From assembly GCF_036370855.1 (NCBI RefSeq), contig NC_088102.1, positions 69,325,601 to 69,389,600 on the forward strand: a stretch of 64,000 bases of DNA, given 5' to 3'. A program made the translations under genes and the position numbers. Every line of letters begins with the position of its first letter. Position 1 is the first letter of the stretch. Positions 49,348 to 60,830 of this stretch are shown here, piece after piece. Under the pieces are notes generated by a model. The model ran no database searches. It worked only from the letters and a program-made list of their open reading frames with translations, and was not told where the DNA came from. The DNA is from Dromaius novaehollandiae (taxonomy: Eukaryota > Chordata > Aves > Casuariiformes > Dromaiidae).

Positions 49348-51573
49348 AGACAACATCTTGTTGCAGGTTAGTAATGAGTTAAGTTTCTTGGCCAGTTTTA
49401 AAGGCTCCTCTTAGTCCCTTTTTAAAGGGAGCAAATTATCAGGAAGTGTTTTTTTTAGGTTCAGTGTGCAAGGTCTCACTCACCCACACAAGGATATTTC
49501 TGCCAGTCCCCTCCCCTTCGCTGCTATTGCTTCATCTCCAGCAGCGATTGCTGGCAATACATTATCCAGCGTCCCCAGCAGTCGCCCGAGACCCTGCACC
49601 AAGGGTGCGGTTAATACAGTCAGTGCTGGGAAATCATGGAAGAGAACAACCGGTACGAACAACTTGTTCCGAGGTGAAAGGATCATGTATATGCAGAGCT
49701 TTTGTCCAGAAAGTTTGCACAACCCTGCTTTAAAACTTGCTTTGGGTTGCAGAAACCAGCAGCAGTTTCTTGAGACAGCTCTTACCAAAGCCAGGCGCTG
49801 TTTCACAGGTGCTCTTGTTTACTAGAGGCGGGTGAAATGTTTGCTCCCCTGGAGAGATCAGCATTTTAATCTCACCTTAAGCAATCAAAAAAGAAACCGG
49901 TTACTATTCCCTACCAGAGCTCTCTTGTGAGAGGGTCTAAAGGTGTGAGGAGGAGTGCTCCTACCCAAGTGCCTCATCCCTTCTCCTTTGCAGCTCTCTG
50001 GGCTGGTTTCAGTCCTCTCCCAAGAACAGGAGAGGGGATCCTCATCTAACAGACTGGAAGCATCCTTTCCTCCAGTCCTCACTTCATGCCACGCCACAGT
50101 CCAATAGGCCACATTCACCACTAACTTTCCCCGCTATCTTTCCATGCTCTTGGAGCAAAGCAAGACAGACAGAAGCCCAGACTACGCAGCTACTTCTCCT
50201 GGGATTATCAGGGTCCTTCTAGGGACAGATGACAAATCCTCAACTCCCTTTCTCCAAGTTCCCAAACAAAAGCCTTCCCCCAGTTCCCGTTACCAGAGAC
50301 CCATCAGACACTCACACACATGCCCGACAGATCAGCCCATAGGATCCCTCATCCTCTTTCATCTTTCCTCTCCTCCTTTTCCCAGTGTCTGCCCTTGCCT
50401 TTGGCCTTCCAGAGCTTCTCCTAAAACTGTAGCTCCCCAAGTCTTTTGCTGCCTGGGCAGGCAAAACTAAGCAGCGACTTACTGCAGGCCCAGCTGATGC
50501 TACGGAAAGGAAGACACCAAAATCTTTTTATCCGATGCAGCTGCCTGCTGAGCCAACAGTTGCACAACTGCTGGCCTGCACGTTCCCCATCAAGCAAGGC
50601 AGACAGGCGAGCGACCTCCCAGATGCCAGAGCTGCCGCAGCACCGCAGCCAGCTGGGTGCTGATCCCACCATTTCACAAAAAGGTTTTCCTCTTGGGATC
50701 AAACCCAACAAGCCAAATCCAGTGATCCAGAGGGACTCAGCCCTTGATAGTACAGTACTGTGGTTGCTGAGAAGAGCGGTATAAAGCTCAGGGAGAGGGA
50801 ACAAGGGTGATCAGAGGTCTGGCACAGCTTCTGCAGAAGGAAAAACCAAGTGAGCTAGGACTCCTCATCCTGGGAAGGGACTGATGGATATGAGAGAGGT
50901 CTGTGAACACCAGGAACATCTGGAGAAGGTGCATGGAGAATCATTGTCTGCTGTCCCCACTCCCAGGTCAAGATTTAGAGAACAAGTTAAACCAGCGGGG
51001 GAGAGCTGAGCTGAGCTAACAGAGGTTGTTCTCATGGAGCTGTGAGACCCCTTGCCATGGGGTGCTGTGGAAGCTAGAATTTGACCCAGCTTGAAAAGGC
51101 AATTGAATGAATTAATGGAAATAAGCACAAGGGCAAGTGCCTGTAGGAAGCAGCACTTGCAAAGCAGTGCAATGCAGAGGTCAGTGAAGCAGGCTTGAAA
51201 AAAAGCTTGCTGGGAAATTGCAGGTCGATCACATTTCCTGCAATCTTAAGTTGTAAGCTGCCAGCTGCTTTGTGAGTTTTTCTGGACAAAAAGCAGTGAA
51301 ACCCAGCAGATTGCCATCTGTGTGGCAGTGTTAAGAACAGAGTCAATCTGTGATAATGCAGTACTGACCCTGTGAACACAAGCACACTGAAATAAAATTA
51401 CTCACAAGTCTCCAGGAAGGCAATATGACTAATTTTGCACTTTTAGGTCACACTTTCAGTTTGTATATGCCTGGAAGATAGACCTGTCCCTTGCCAATCT
51501 GCACTCTGCTTGGACCACACAGTGCGGAGAAGCAATACTAGCAACGCTGACCCCTTCCTCCTGTCTCTTACAG
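49348..51573. other. Intergenic stretch upstream of the C2 gene
   Basis: No supported coding exon, RNA or repeat array. It presumably contains the promoter and a 5' non-coding exon of the downstream C2-domain gene, because that gene's first coding exon starts with an acceptor. I cannot place them. Confidence 0.4.
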
Positions 51574-51753
51574 AGGAAGGGGATATGATACAGAGGAACT
51601 CCATCATGACCAACTTGTACAGCTCATGGCTGTCCTTCGCCAATACCTGGAAGTATGGGATCTTGGCACTAGCCATCCTCTTGCTCCTGGTGGCTCTGAC
51701 GATCTTAGCTTGCCAGATGTGTCAGCTCCAGAAACACCACAGACCTGGGAAAA
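51574..51753 (+). CDS. C2 gene exon 1: N-terminus and membrane anchor
   Basis: The acceptor CTGTCTCTTACAG ends at 51573, ATG is at 51585 and the donor AAAA|GTAAGT follows 51753. It encodes MIQRNSIMTNLYSSWLSF and the hydrophobic run GILALAILLLLVALTILAC. An in-frame ATG at 51510 lies before the acceptor and would need an unspliced start, so I prefer 51585. The exon ends after one base of a Lys codon. Confidence 0.8.
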
Positions 51754-54700
51754 GTAAGTATTGGGCAACAACCCACAGCAGCCCCAGGAGCCTGCGCTTC
51801 CACCACCCTTTCTTTTCAGCAAGGGGCTTCCACCCTGGAGGACAGACAAGCGCAGAGTACACCGGCACCAACACCAATTTATGCTCCCAAGCGCAGGCAT
51901 TTTGGTTACAGTCGCACTCCGGCAAGCCGCAGGTCCAAGGTGCCCTGTTTGAGGCCAGCAAGGGAGCAGTGTCCTCTGGAGAGCACTCTCTGCCACCGCT
52001 CCTTCCTCCTCTTCCCATCTCAGCTGCGCAAGTGCACAGACTGTCCCTGAGCGTGGCTGAGCCCGTCTCCGTCACCCAGAAGGGACAGGCCTAAGCGCCC
52101 TCTGAGCACAGCTTGCTAGTCTGCTCTGAGCTGCGTTTTCCTTGTAAGCACGCTGTAAAGCTGTCCGCAAGGCATCCTGCACCAGCGGAAGACACCGGTC
52201 GGTGTCAGCACCGACGCTATGGCAGCATGAACACCAGGCCCTGCAGCAGATCCCAACAGCAAGGCTGTGCTGGTTACAGCACTATCCCTGCAGGAAGAGA
52301 GGCCTTAGGGTCCACCATCCTCCAACCCAGGCCCCAGGTCTCCAGGGAGGAAACCCCATGTGCAGGAGCTGCAGCACACTCAGGTCAGGTCCCCAGCCTG
52401 GACAACACCATTAAAGAAAGCTGTAGCAACCAGCAGTCATGGCTCAGCATAGCCCCAGGGCACTAAAGCCCACCAGCCCTCTGCACGCTCCAGACATCCT
52501 CAGCTCCAGCAACCCCTTCCTTACCCAGCCCTGCTTAACTGGGAGCTTTCCCAGCTGGGCTAAGCCAGCACCTTAACCCTTCTCTCCAGGACAGGGCCAT
52601 GCCCTGAGGCACAGACCCAAGCAAATACCAGCATCCTACTGAGCAACATCTCCATCCGCCACACTGGTTTTGGGGGCAGCCCATCCAAAGGCTCTGCTTT
52701 CAAGAAGCAGGAGCCTCAGGATTGTTTTTTAAACTCTAGACTCTCCAAAGGCTTCTCAAAACTAACAAAGAAAAAAAATAATTCTCATTGCAAGACTTTC
52801 AGCCTCCAGACTTCATCCTCTCCAAGCTAGAGCACTTACTCAGCTTTTCTTTATTCCCACAGAGGAGAAACACCACAGCAAAGGCTACATTAGGAGAAAG
52901 GTGGAGAAGGGCATGTGGGGAAAGAAAATGCCACCTTTTCTCCTCAACATCACAAGGCAGATCAACACAGATATCAAGGCAAGTATGCTAATGCTAGGGC
53001 AAAGTCACAAGCCATCCTCATTTTCAGGAGCCCCACAGGGCCAGGAGACAGACTCACCAACAGCTTCTTGCCACAGTTAGAAAACAAGACACAAAACCAA
53101 AGGAGCCCCTGCAGCAAGGCAACAGCGCACAAAAGGACAGACTCTCCTGCTTACCAGGGTGGATGTGGTTTCCAGAAAAACAAATTCCTCAAGTTCCTGG
53201 GGAGCTTCCTACAGCTGGCCAGGCCCCACTGCAAGGGCCAGAAACAGAGCAACAGCACAGCACACACAGCCCCATAGCAGGAGGCCACTCAGCAACAGGA
53301 GAGAGCAGTCAGCACTAAAATACCCCCAGGAGCTGCTGAGTGCAAACGGCTATTAAAGGCCTGCAGCTGCTCCTCTCTGACTGATTAAAAGAAGAGCCAA
53401 CACCAGAAAGAAAAGCATGGTGAGAGGAGAAAAATACTAAAAGAGAGGTCATCTCGCATGACCAGGAGCGTGAAAGCGGCTGCTTTGGTGTGCTCACTCT
53501 CGCTCTCGCAGCACAGCTGTCAGAGTCCAGCGGGCTCATTTTCAGAGAAAATAAGAGCAAAACCGTTTTAAAGTTAGCAGAGAGGCCTTGATATGTCAGG
53601 TGAAGGTCTGACCCCAGTAACACAGACCATTAGCCTCACCACTTTGTCAAACACCGGGTGCTTGCAGAGAGTTGTTACGGGAGCAGCAAGGGCAGGAGGC
53701 CGGGAGCCACGGGTGATGGCCGGGCAGGCAGGGCCATGCCGTCGCCGACGAGGGCGCAGACCCCCAGTGCCTGAGCAGGATGGGCAGAGCAGCTCGGGTA
53801 GCAGCGACCAGGGCCAGCCAGCGGTCCAGGTCACCACACAAGTCCAGAGCGAGGGGGCAACTCCAAGGTTGAGCCTGGAAGCCAAGTCCATCTGGATCAA
53901 CAGGAACACGGCCAGACATTGGCCTGGCTGCAACGTAGCTCAGGCCGGGATCAAGGGCGAGAGCAGGGGATTAAATGCAGCTCCCAAGTGAGGCAGCAGG
54001 AGCCCCAATGAGGCTCCTTCCACCTCTGAACGAAGATTAGACGCCTGTGCTATATCCCCCTGGTATAAATGCACCTTCATGCGTTTGTACTATAGTAGGA
54101 AAGGACGTTCAAGCCTACGGGACTGTAAAAGACCCTCTCTCTCTTCTTCCTGTCCTTGTTGGCCTTAGATCCAGAAGTTACCAGCTGAGCTGGACGAGCC
54201 AGGTGCCTGCCTTCCCTTCTCCTCCGCCAGGACGGAGAACCCCAACGGCCTGAGCAGCGATTCGGACGTCCCGCGCAGCTCCCGGGGCCAGCTGAAGTTC
54301 TCTCTCCTCTACCGCAGAGAGCAACGCGAGCTGCTCCTGACAGGCCTGGAGGCCAGGGCCCTGCCTAGCCGAGGCCGTGCCAAGCCTGCCGTCCGCATCC
54401 GCCTGCTGAGGCAGGTCCCGTCGCGCACCCCTGGGCTCCAGTGCGTGGTCCACGAGTGGCAAAGCCGGGCGGCGGAGAACTGCAGCAGGCCAGCCTTTGC
54501 GGACAGTGTTGTCTGCTCCCTGCGAGACGCCGACGTGGAGAGGAGCACGCTGAAGCTGGAGGTGGGATGGGGCTGGCTCGTGCCCGAGTTATCTCCGTGG
54601 TGTCCTAGTTCAACTAGTAGACGTGGAGAGTGGTGCCTTGACCACAGACGAGGTGTGTGATGGGAAGCTCCCTCCGTGCTGGCCTCTTCAGAGGTCTCCC

Positions 54701-57700
54701 TCTTTTAGCAAATAGCAAAGCCGTTACTGGTGAAATCCACAGCCGACAGGCCATTTCCCAGCCGGTCGCCTCCCCCGCAAGCTGTTCCCCACGGATAATC
54801 TGCGGATGTCGTAAGTCAGCCAGGAGAAAGGGCACGAAGCTGAAGTCCTCGGGGTTCGTAGCCTTGGCCGCGCTGTAATGCTGAGCCCGAGAGCTCTGCT
54901 GGCGGCAGGGAGAAGTGGGTCACCCACAAACCTAGAGCTGCGCTAACGGGAGTCGAAAGACAAACCAATATTGCAGAGCTGGTGCAAATGCACATGGCTC
55001 GAGGAGTTAGCCAGAGCTGCAAACAGCCAGGGATAGATGGGTTTCCCTGGGAGGCACGTAATCCTGTGATAGCCTCCGTCGGGTTTTGCTCCCTCCCTGG
55101 AGCAGCCAGCAATTGCCATTTCTAAAGATGTCACCGGACATCTGAACCTTAATGGTGATTCCCACGTGCTGGTAAACACCTCATGACCCTTGACAAATGT
55201 CCAGTGACACATTGCTCCAAAGTTCCTCTGATTTGGCAGTTAGCTTTCCTATCTCGGTCTGTTGACTCTTCGTTCACTTTTTGTACGGTGCCTTCACTAG
55301 CGAAAGCGCTTGGCCGGTTTATCAAAGGAAACCGCCGCAGCAAAGCAGCAGAATGACCCGGGTAGCTGCACTGGCAGGGCAAGAGCACAGCCCACGAGGA
55401 GAGAGGTGCACACGGAGCAAGAGGTGGAAGGAGAAACGGAGATGGAGCTAAGAGAGCAAACACAGGGGTGCAAAGCCGTAAGCTGTTGAAGTGGTTTCAT
55501 GCTGCTCCCTTAAAGGCTAAATTCACACATTGACACTGAGTTATAGGATGCAAGTGTGAAGAGCTGACGGCAATAATTCTCTCCCCTGTCAGGAAGCAGT
55601 CTGAAAAGGTTTCATTTCCAAATTAAAACACGCCTGCATACAACACGTGCACCCAGCAACGGCTGCACACGGCGACCACGCTCCCAAGCCTGGCGGCGAG
55701 CAGCAAAGCCCGGGAGCGCAGAACAGCTGTGCGGAAAGGCTGCACGCTGGAGAGCAAAATGCGGGAGAAACAGCTGCAGGGGGGCCACGGGGAGGGGGCT
55801 GAAGCCGTGGGCGAGCAGCCACAGCAAAAGCCCAAAGCTGTCGTGAAACAAGTGTGGGCAGCTGCCGAGGGGCCCAGCTGCTCCTCAGGCCGTGGCTGGA
55901 TGGGATGCAGACCTCGTACGCAGGAAGGGATCGGAGGTGGCGTGGCCCTCGCACAGCCTGCCCAAGCGGGGCTGAGGAAGGAGACTGGGTGAGCTAACTC
56001 GACTTTATGTTCACTTAGGTAAATATCAGAGCGGTAGGGGGTAAGCAGAGATGAGAGAGTGGCAGAAGAGTTGCTTCAGGTGATACCACCAAAAGAAAGC
56101 ACCTGAACTTTACTTCTTAGCACTTCTTTGCTACCGTGACCTCCCAGTCCTGACCCTCAAAAGCCTAGTGACCACCGATGAGAACAGAGATGCATGGAAA
56201 CGGGCCTTAGAGCAGGAGCTGCCCTTGGAGGAGGCTCAGCTGTGGCCCACGCGGATGTGACGTGGCTCCATCCCGCACCTCTCCCTCCATGGACATGCTG
56301 GTTCCCTCTCTCCCGCAGGTTCAATGCTTCGACAAATACTCCAGAAACGCTGTGCTGGGGGAAGTCAGAGTTGCCCTGAGAGACCTAAAGGCTTCCCAAA
56401 GCCTGGTTTTATGTGAAGATCTGCAGAAGAGTACAAAGGTAGCGAGTCTATCACATGGCCTTAAACACTGTGTCCAAATAGTGGCTGGGGGGGATGTTAA
56501 AACACGCATGTTAATACAGCCTCCTCGTAGTTTTATTAATGAAAAATCCCTGCCCTGCATCCCTGGGCACCCTCTGTGAACTTGGATGAATTTAATTTCA
56601 GACTTATTTTTCACAGATGGGCAACATAGCAAAGGCTACAGCCTCTGGGGTTTCCAGTGGCCCTCTAGAAAAATACTGCCGTGCCATAAGAATTAATACT
56701 GTAGTAACATGAGAACTGGTACGGAAGTACGGATTTGATAGGGTTCAAAACTCAGAGCAGATCCACTCACCCAGATAACCCAGCTCAAGCAGAACAGGAG
56801 AAAAGGAAACCACTGTGCAGAACAGAAAGGACTGCTGCTGGCAATCGTTAAAAACGTAAAAAAGCTAAAAAAATGCAGTTTCAAGAGTGGTGGAAAGCTG
56901 AATATGGCCAGAATGCTGTAACGGTCCGGCAATCTCTGCCGCCGAGGCACCGGGGCTCTGCCGAGCTGCAAGGCTGCCGCGAGCCCTTGGTGGCCGCAGA
57001 GGCGGCTGTGCTGGACGTGGGCTCAGCGCGTGCCCCCGTGTGTCCCTCCCGCAGGACGTCGTGGGAGAAGTGCTAGTGTCCCTCAGGTGCCTTCCCGTCT
57101 CCCAGAGGATAGAAGTGGGGCTGCTCAGGGCAAAAACTGCACCCGCCTGCAGCGCTGCAAATAAGAGTAAGGGCTTGATTTCCCCTGCTGCTCCGCTCTC
57201 TGCTCTGCTGTCTGCTACCTTCATCCCACCTGTACAGAGGGATGGGGAGGTCTTTGAGGGAAAAGGTGCTTTTGTGGTTGTAACCCCCCAGCACTGGCAG
57301 AAAACTGCTACCGAACCAAACCACAAGCCCATCTAGCCCAGCTCCTTTCTCCAAGAGCAGACGAAGTAGGGAAGAGCACAGAAGCAGGGCAGGCGTAAAC
57401 GAGACTTCCCCCCGTGCTCACCCTGCCTCCATGAAGATGTGGCTCAGAGATTTCCCGACCTGGAGCTGGCTTCTGCGTATTTAGAAATCCCCAGTGGATT
57501 TCTCTTGCTTGCGCTCATCCATCTCCCCTTGAGCCCCTGTAGACATGTAGCACCCACAGCACCCTGCGGCAGGGAGTTTCGCAGCCAAACTACACTCCCG
57601 TGAAGAACCACCTCCTTTGCTTGGCTTTGAACGTGCCACCTCCCTCGGTTGCTTGTAGCTCTTGGGTGGCTGTTACAGCACTGACCGCTGCCGCACCGCC

Positions 57701-59352
57701 CCGAGCCAGCGCGCAGCCCCCAGCTCTGTTCAACAAGGTGGCCACCTGATGCTGAATCCCGTGAGTTTTAACACGGGAACTGCTTCCACTGACCCAGCAC
57801 GCTAATGAAATGCTCAGCCACTTCTCCCAGGCAGCACCTTCCCCTCCATCATAGCACTCGAATCCCATTTCTGCAGAGACCGGACTTCAGCACAGTCCTG
57901 TTAACCCCAGCACAGAGCCAATCTGCTTCTCTTCCTGAGGATCTGCTGTGGTGGGGGCAGTGTGGACAGGCTACAGTGCACCTTGGGGATGTAGCCAGGG
58001 CACCGCTATCATCTTTCAGTCTCCACTGACAAAATGGCCCTTTGAGGCCATGGACACTTGAAAGCAGCCTTGGAGATGCTCTGCCTTGCAGACAGGCTGA
58101 GGAGAAGCTCCATACCTTCAGAAAGCTGAGGCAGAGCCACCTTCTTCTCCTGTAACCCAACATTTGGTGTCGATACCCAGCACAACCCAACCATGCTTCC
58201 AGTTTCAGGTCCTTGTCTTGCGTGGGTTTCCTCTCTGCACCAACCAGTTGGCTGCAGGAATGGAGGGAGAATGATCTGGCCATTTTCCTTCTGTAGTGCA
58301 GAGCAGGTGAGAACATGGGCAGCACTTTCCTTTGCCTCTCTTTGCGTCCTGCTCTCCCACTTGTATTGCCACACGTCTGTTTCCCCTCGGGACTGGAAGA
58401 AGCACAGCAGACTTTGATATTCTTGAGCTTTTCTCTCCCAGGCTGAACTCTTCCCACAGCCCTGCATGCTCAAAATATCTCTCTTTTTCCTCTAGAGCTA
58501 GAGTTTTCCATTGCACTAATTAAATAAAGGCAAAGCAATTTGCACAGGCTCCTCTGCATTATTTCCTTCCGAGCCTTGACGCAGGTGTTGGATTTAGCAT
58601 AAGCACCCACAGGGCTAACGAGAATAAATCCTTTCCTCCATCGAAAGCCCTGTTTCTACTTAATTTTAGAGAGCCTTTCACAGCTGCAGGGACTACTCTG
58701 AAGTAGATATACCCCCCTTTTAATAAATCATGCCCTATCATTATAAGATGGTAAGGATTGCCTAGGTCCTACTACCTATATACCTGCAAAGATGGGGTTG
58801 CCTAGGCCAGGTGGTCTGAATTCCAGCGGTGCTGAAGCCAACACGAGCTTTGTCACTAACTTCGAGAAATGTGTGATCAAGTCTAGAGAGTTAATGATAT
58901 TTCACTCTCATCAACACCCAGCCCGTCCCCAGCATAGCTACCTTACATGATAATACGTCAGCATTTGAAGTGTCCAGCTCTGGGACAGAGGTCGATGCCC
59001 CAGTGCTCCCCCCACATTTCATTTTTCCTCCTTCTCTTTCCCTGCCACAGATGTATATGCAAGGATAGACGTTTCCTGCAGACGCCACAGACAAAAGCCC
59101 CAGAAATCCAGGCCGCGGGCCCACGCGCCGCTCATCGTTTTCAACGAGACTTTCCTGTTCCACCTGCCCGAGCCTTCGGCGTGGGATTGCACAGTCCTTG
59201 TCTCCCTCTACGAGGCGGACTCCGACCCCAGGCACCTCCTTGGGCAGGCCACCCTGGGGAAGGGCAGGCCGAGCGACGCGGCTGACCACTGGGACCTCGT
59301 GATAAAGTCCGTCCAGCAGCCCGTGGCTAAGTGGCATCCTCTGCTCATTTAG
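51585..59352 (+). CDS. Divergent synaptotagmin-type tandem C2 membrane protein (6 exons)
   Basis: Coding segments 51585-51753, 52863-52978, 54169-54561, 56319-56438, 57055-57166 and 59051-59352 join in one frame: 1212 nt, 403 residues plus TAG. The order is a 22-residue N-terminus, a membrane helix at about residues 24-43 followed by cysteines (C43, C46), a basic juxtamembrane segment, C2A from about residue 134 (GQLKFSLLY), C2B from about residue 268 (GEVLVSLRCLP), and WHPL at 398-401, the WHxL signature near the end of synaptotagmin C2B domains. The loop aspartates (DPY in loop 1, DxD in loop 3) are mostly missing, so calcium binding is unlikely. By family knowledge it would be an anchored trafficking adaptor. 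Length and features fit the SYT8/SYT13/SYT15 type, but I cannot assign the orthologue, so no symbol is given. Confidence 0.85.
52863..52978 (+). CDS. C2 gene exon 2: basic linker, GC donor
   Basis: Acceptor TTTATTCCCACAG. Its 116 nt complete the split Lys and encode a basic linker (KEKHHSKGYIRRKVEKG...NTDIK), ending exactly on a codon boundary that fits the next exon. The donor reads AAG|GCAAGT: a GC in place of GT in an otherwise perfect consensus, as in known GC-AG introns. Confidence 0.65.
54169..54561 (+). CDS. C2 gene exon 3: most of C2A
   Basis: Acceptor TTGTTGGCCTTAG and donor GAG|GTGGGA. Its 131 codons start IQKLPAELDEPG, pass through an acidic/Ser linker and enter C2A at GQLKFSLLYRREQRELLLTG. 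The loop-1 position reads ALPSRGRAKPAVRIRLL where calcium-binding domains have an Asp and DPY. Confidence 0.85.
56319..56438 (+). CDS. C2 gene exon 4: end of C2A
   Basis: Acceptor CTCTCTCCCGCAG and donor AAG|GTAGCG. Its 40 codons are in phase 0 at both ends. CFDKYSRNAVLGEVRVAL corresponds to the loop-3 strand pair of synaptotagmins (DFDRFSxHDxIGEV), with only one aspartate kept. Confidence 0.85.
57055..57166 (+). CDS. C2 gene exon 5: start of C2B
   Basis: Acceptor GTCCCTCCCGCAG and donor AAGA|GTAAGG. DVVGEVLVSLRCLPVSQRIE resembles the GELLLSLxYLPxxxRLxV start of C2B domains. It ends one base into an Asn codon completed by the last exon. Confidence 0.85.
59051..59352 (+). CDS. C2 gene exon 6: rest of C2B and stop
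   Basis: Acceptor TTTCCCTGCCACAG. It encodes VYARIDVSCRRHRQKPQKS (a basic strand), VFNETFLFHLP (the family's FNExFxF motif), HLLGQATLG and finally QPVAKWHPLLI before TAG at 59350-59352. Confidence 0.88.
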
Positions 59353-59764
59353 AGGGGAGGACTTCTGCAGCGTGTGATCCACGTGGTGGATCTGGTCAGC
59401 TTTTCCTACACAGAGGCAAGATCAGCAGTGCCCACAGTGGGTATATCTAAAAGACGGCTCCTAGCCTGAAATTCTTGCTAAGACACAAATAGAAGTAATA
59501 ACCTTTTAATCTCCTTCGGCTTTCCCCTACTCCTTGCTGCTGCTCCTGGTAGGAAAAGGGTTCTCCACCTTTGCCAAGGTCACTGTCATCTTTAATATAG
59601 CAGCAGGGGTTTCAGCAGAGCCCGGGGCTGGAGAATAATTACCCCTACGGGAGGAGACAGTGCCTGCTCTGAAGTGCTCCCTGCTCTAAGTAGACAGGAG
59701 GAAAAAAGGGATGGGAAAGAGGAGGAGTCCGTGCCCACATTTACAGAACGCAGAGGCATGGAAA

Positions 59765-59830
59765 TATTAATTGATTTGTCCAAGATCAAACCAGGAATGT
59801 AGCTGGGAGTTTGAATTTCGGTTGAGGTCT
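59765..59830 (+). repeat. MIR-like SINE tail
   Basis: Segments matching the conserved MIR 3' part appear in order: ATTGATTTGTCCAAGATCA (MIR: acttgcccaaggtca), a TAGCTGGGAGTTTGAATTTC block (MIR: gagctgggattcgaaccc) and GAGGTCT. The copy is strongly diverged, so it is old. Confidence 0.5.
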
Positions 59831-60812
59831 TTTATGGCCTCTCCAGCACATCAAAGAGCCTTCACCATCCTTTTACTAGTAGCCTCACAGACTTGGCTTA
59901 TTACCACATCCGAGTTTCTTACAGGAAGAGTGGAAACAGAGGTCCCCGGGGCTCTTGGAGTGAAACTGCCTTGGTCTCGGCACCACTGTGCTCGCACAGA
60001 CACAGGCGTCAGCTGATGGGATGCTAACGGGAAAGTACCACCCCTCTGTGTTTGGAAACGTCAGCTGGGGGCTCTCATTAGCAGGACAGTCAGGTCAAAA
60101 ATAAGCACAGACACCTCTCCCGGCACAGCAGATACATAAAGCAGCACAGACCTTGTCGGCGAGCTCAGGGCCTGGCTGACACGAGGCAATATGCCTTCTT
60201 TCACCTCCATGCACCAGCGGTAGCAGGGCTTTTCACGCAGCCCCTGTAGCTGGGAAGCTGCCGTCTGCTACCTGCAGATCATTGTGGCTCATCTTTGGTA
60301 AATTCATATATGTCCAGGGCTTTTCGGATTTAGTGTTTGATTTGGGGCTAACGACCACTTGTAAATAGGCATCTCCCTTAAGGGAAGCAGCTGCTACGCT
60401 GGAGATCCGAGCACCCGCGTTTGCCCCCGCCGGCAGCACTACCGGGGTAGCTGCGGCTGCAGGATCCGAAGTAGGAAACACCTCACCGACACCAAGCAGC
60501 AGTCTGTCCGCTCCCCGGTGTCCTTCTGCAGCGGAGACCAGCACCAGACTAACGCGGAGATACCTGCAGCTGGAGCACGGCGAGCTCTGCCCTCCCATCC
60601 TCCTCCTCCTCACCGCCGCTACATCTAACGACTAAAGAGTTTCTTGCACCCTGAAGCATGGATTTTAATATTCCTGCTGACATTTTTATGCCATTAATTC
60701 TCACAGATCTGGATATTCTTGCTGTCCATCTCCGTCTAGTCTCTTTCTGGATCTTGATGTATTTTTGGCCTCAGGGAATTCCTGGACGTGCACACTGTAT
60801 GTTATGCTGGAA

Positions 60813-60818
60813 AATAAA
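60813..60818 (+). promoter_or_regulatory. Candidate poly(A) signal of the C2 gene
   Basis: An AATAAA hexamer in AT-rich DNA after the stop codon, with T-rich sequence just downstream. Confidence 0.5.
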
Positions 60819-60830
60819 TTAAAGCAAGAA

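Larger units (their letters stand above)
59353..60830 (+). other. 3' untranslated region of the C2 gene
   Basis: No further frame continues. The first clear AATAAA downstream of the stop is at 60813-60818, giving a 3'UTR of about 1.47 kb. It contains a MIR-like tail. A 126-codon antisense frame at 60233-60613 is not supported by other signals. Confidence 0.55.

Noticed and set aside
54047-54660. Plus and minus ORFs overlapping the C2A exon in other frames
   Set aside because: They are shadows of the real exon, whose frame is fixed by matching phases on both sides.
58891-59382. Antisense ORF of 163 codons over the C2B exon
   Set aside because: It is a mirror of the coding exon. The sense strand has the FNExFxF and WHPL motifs and the splice sites.
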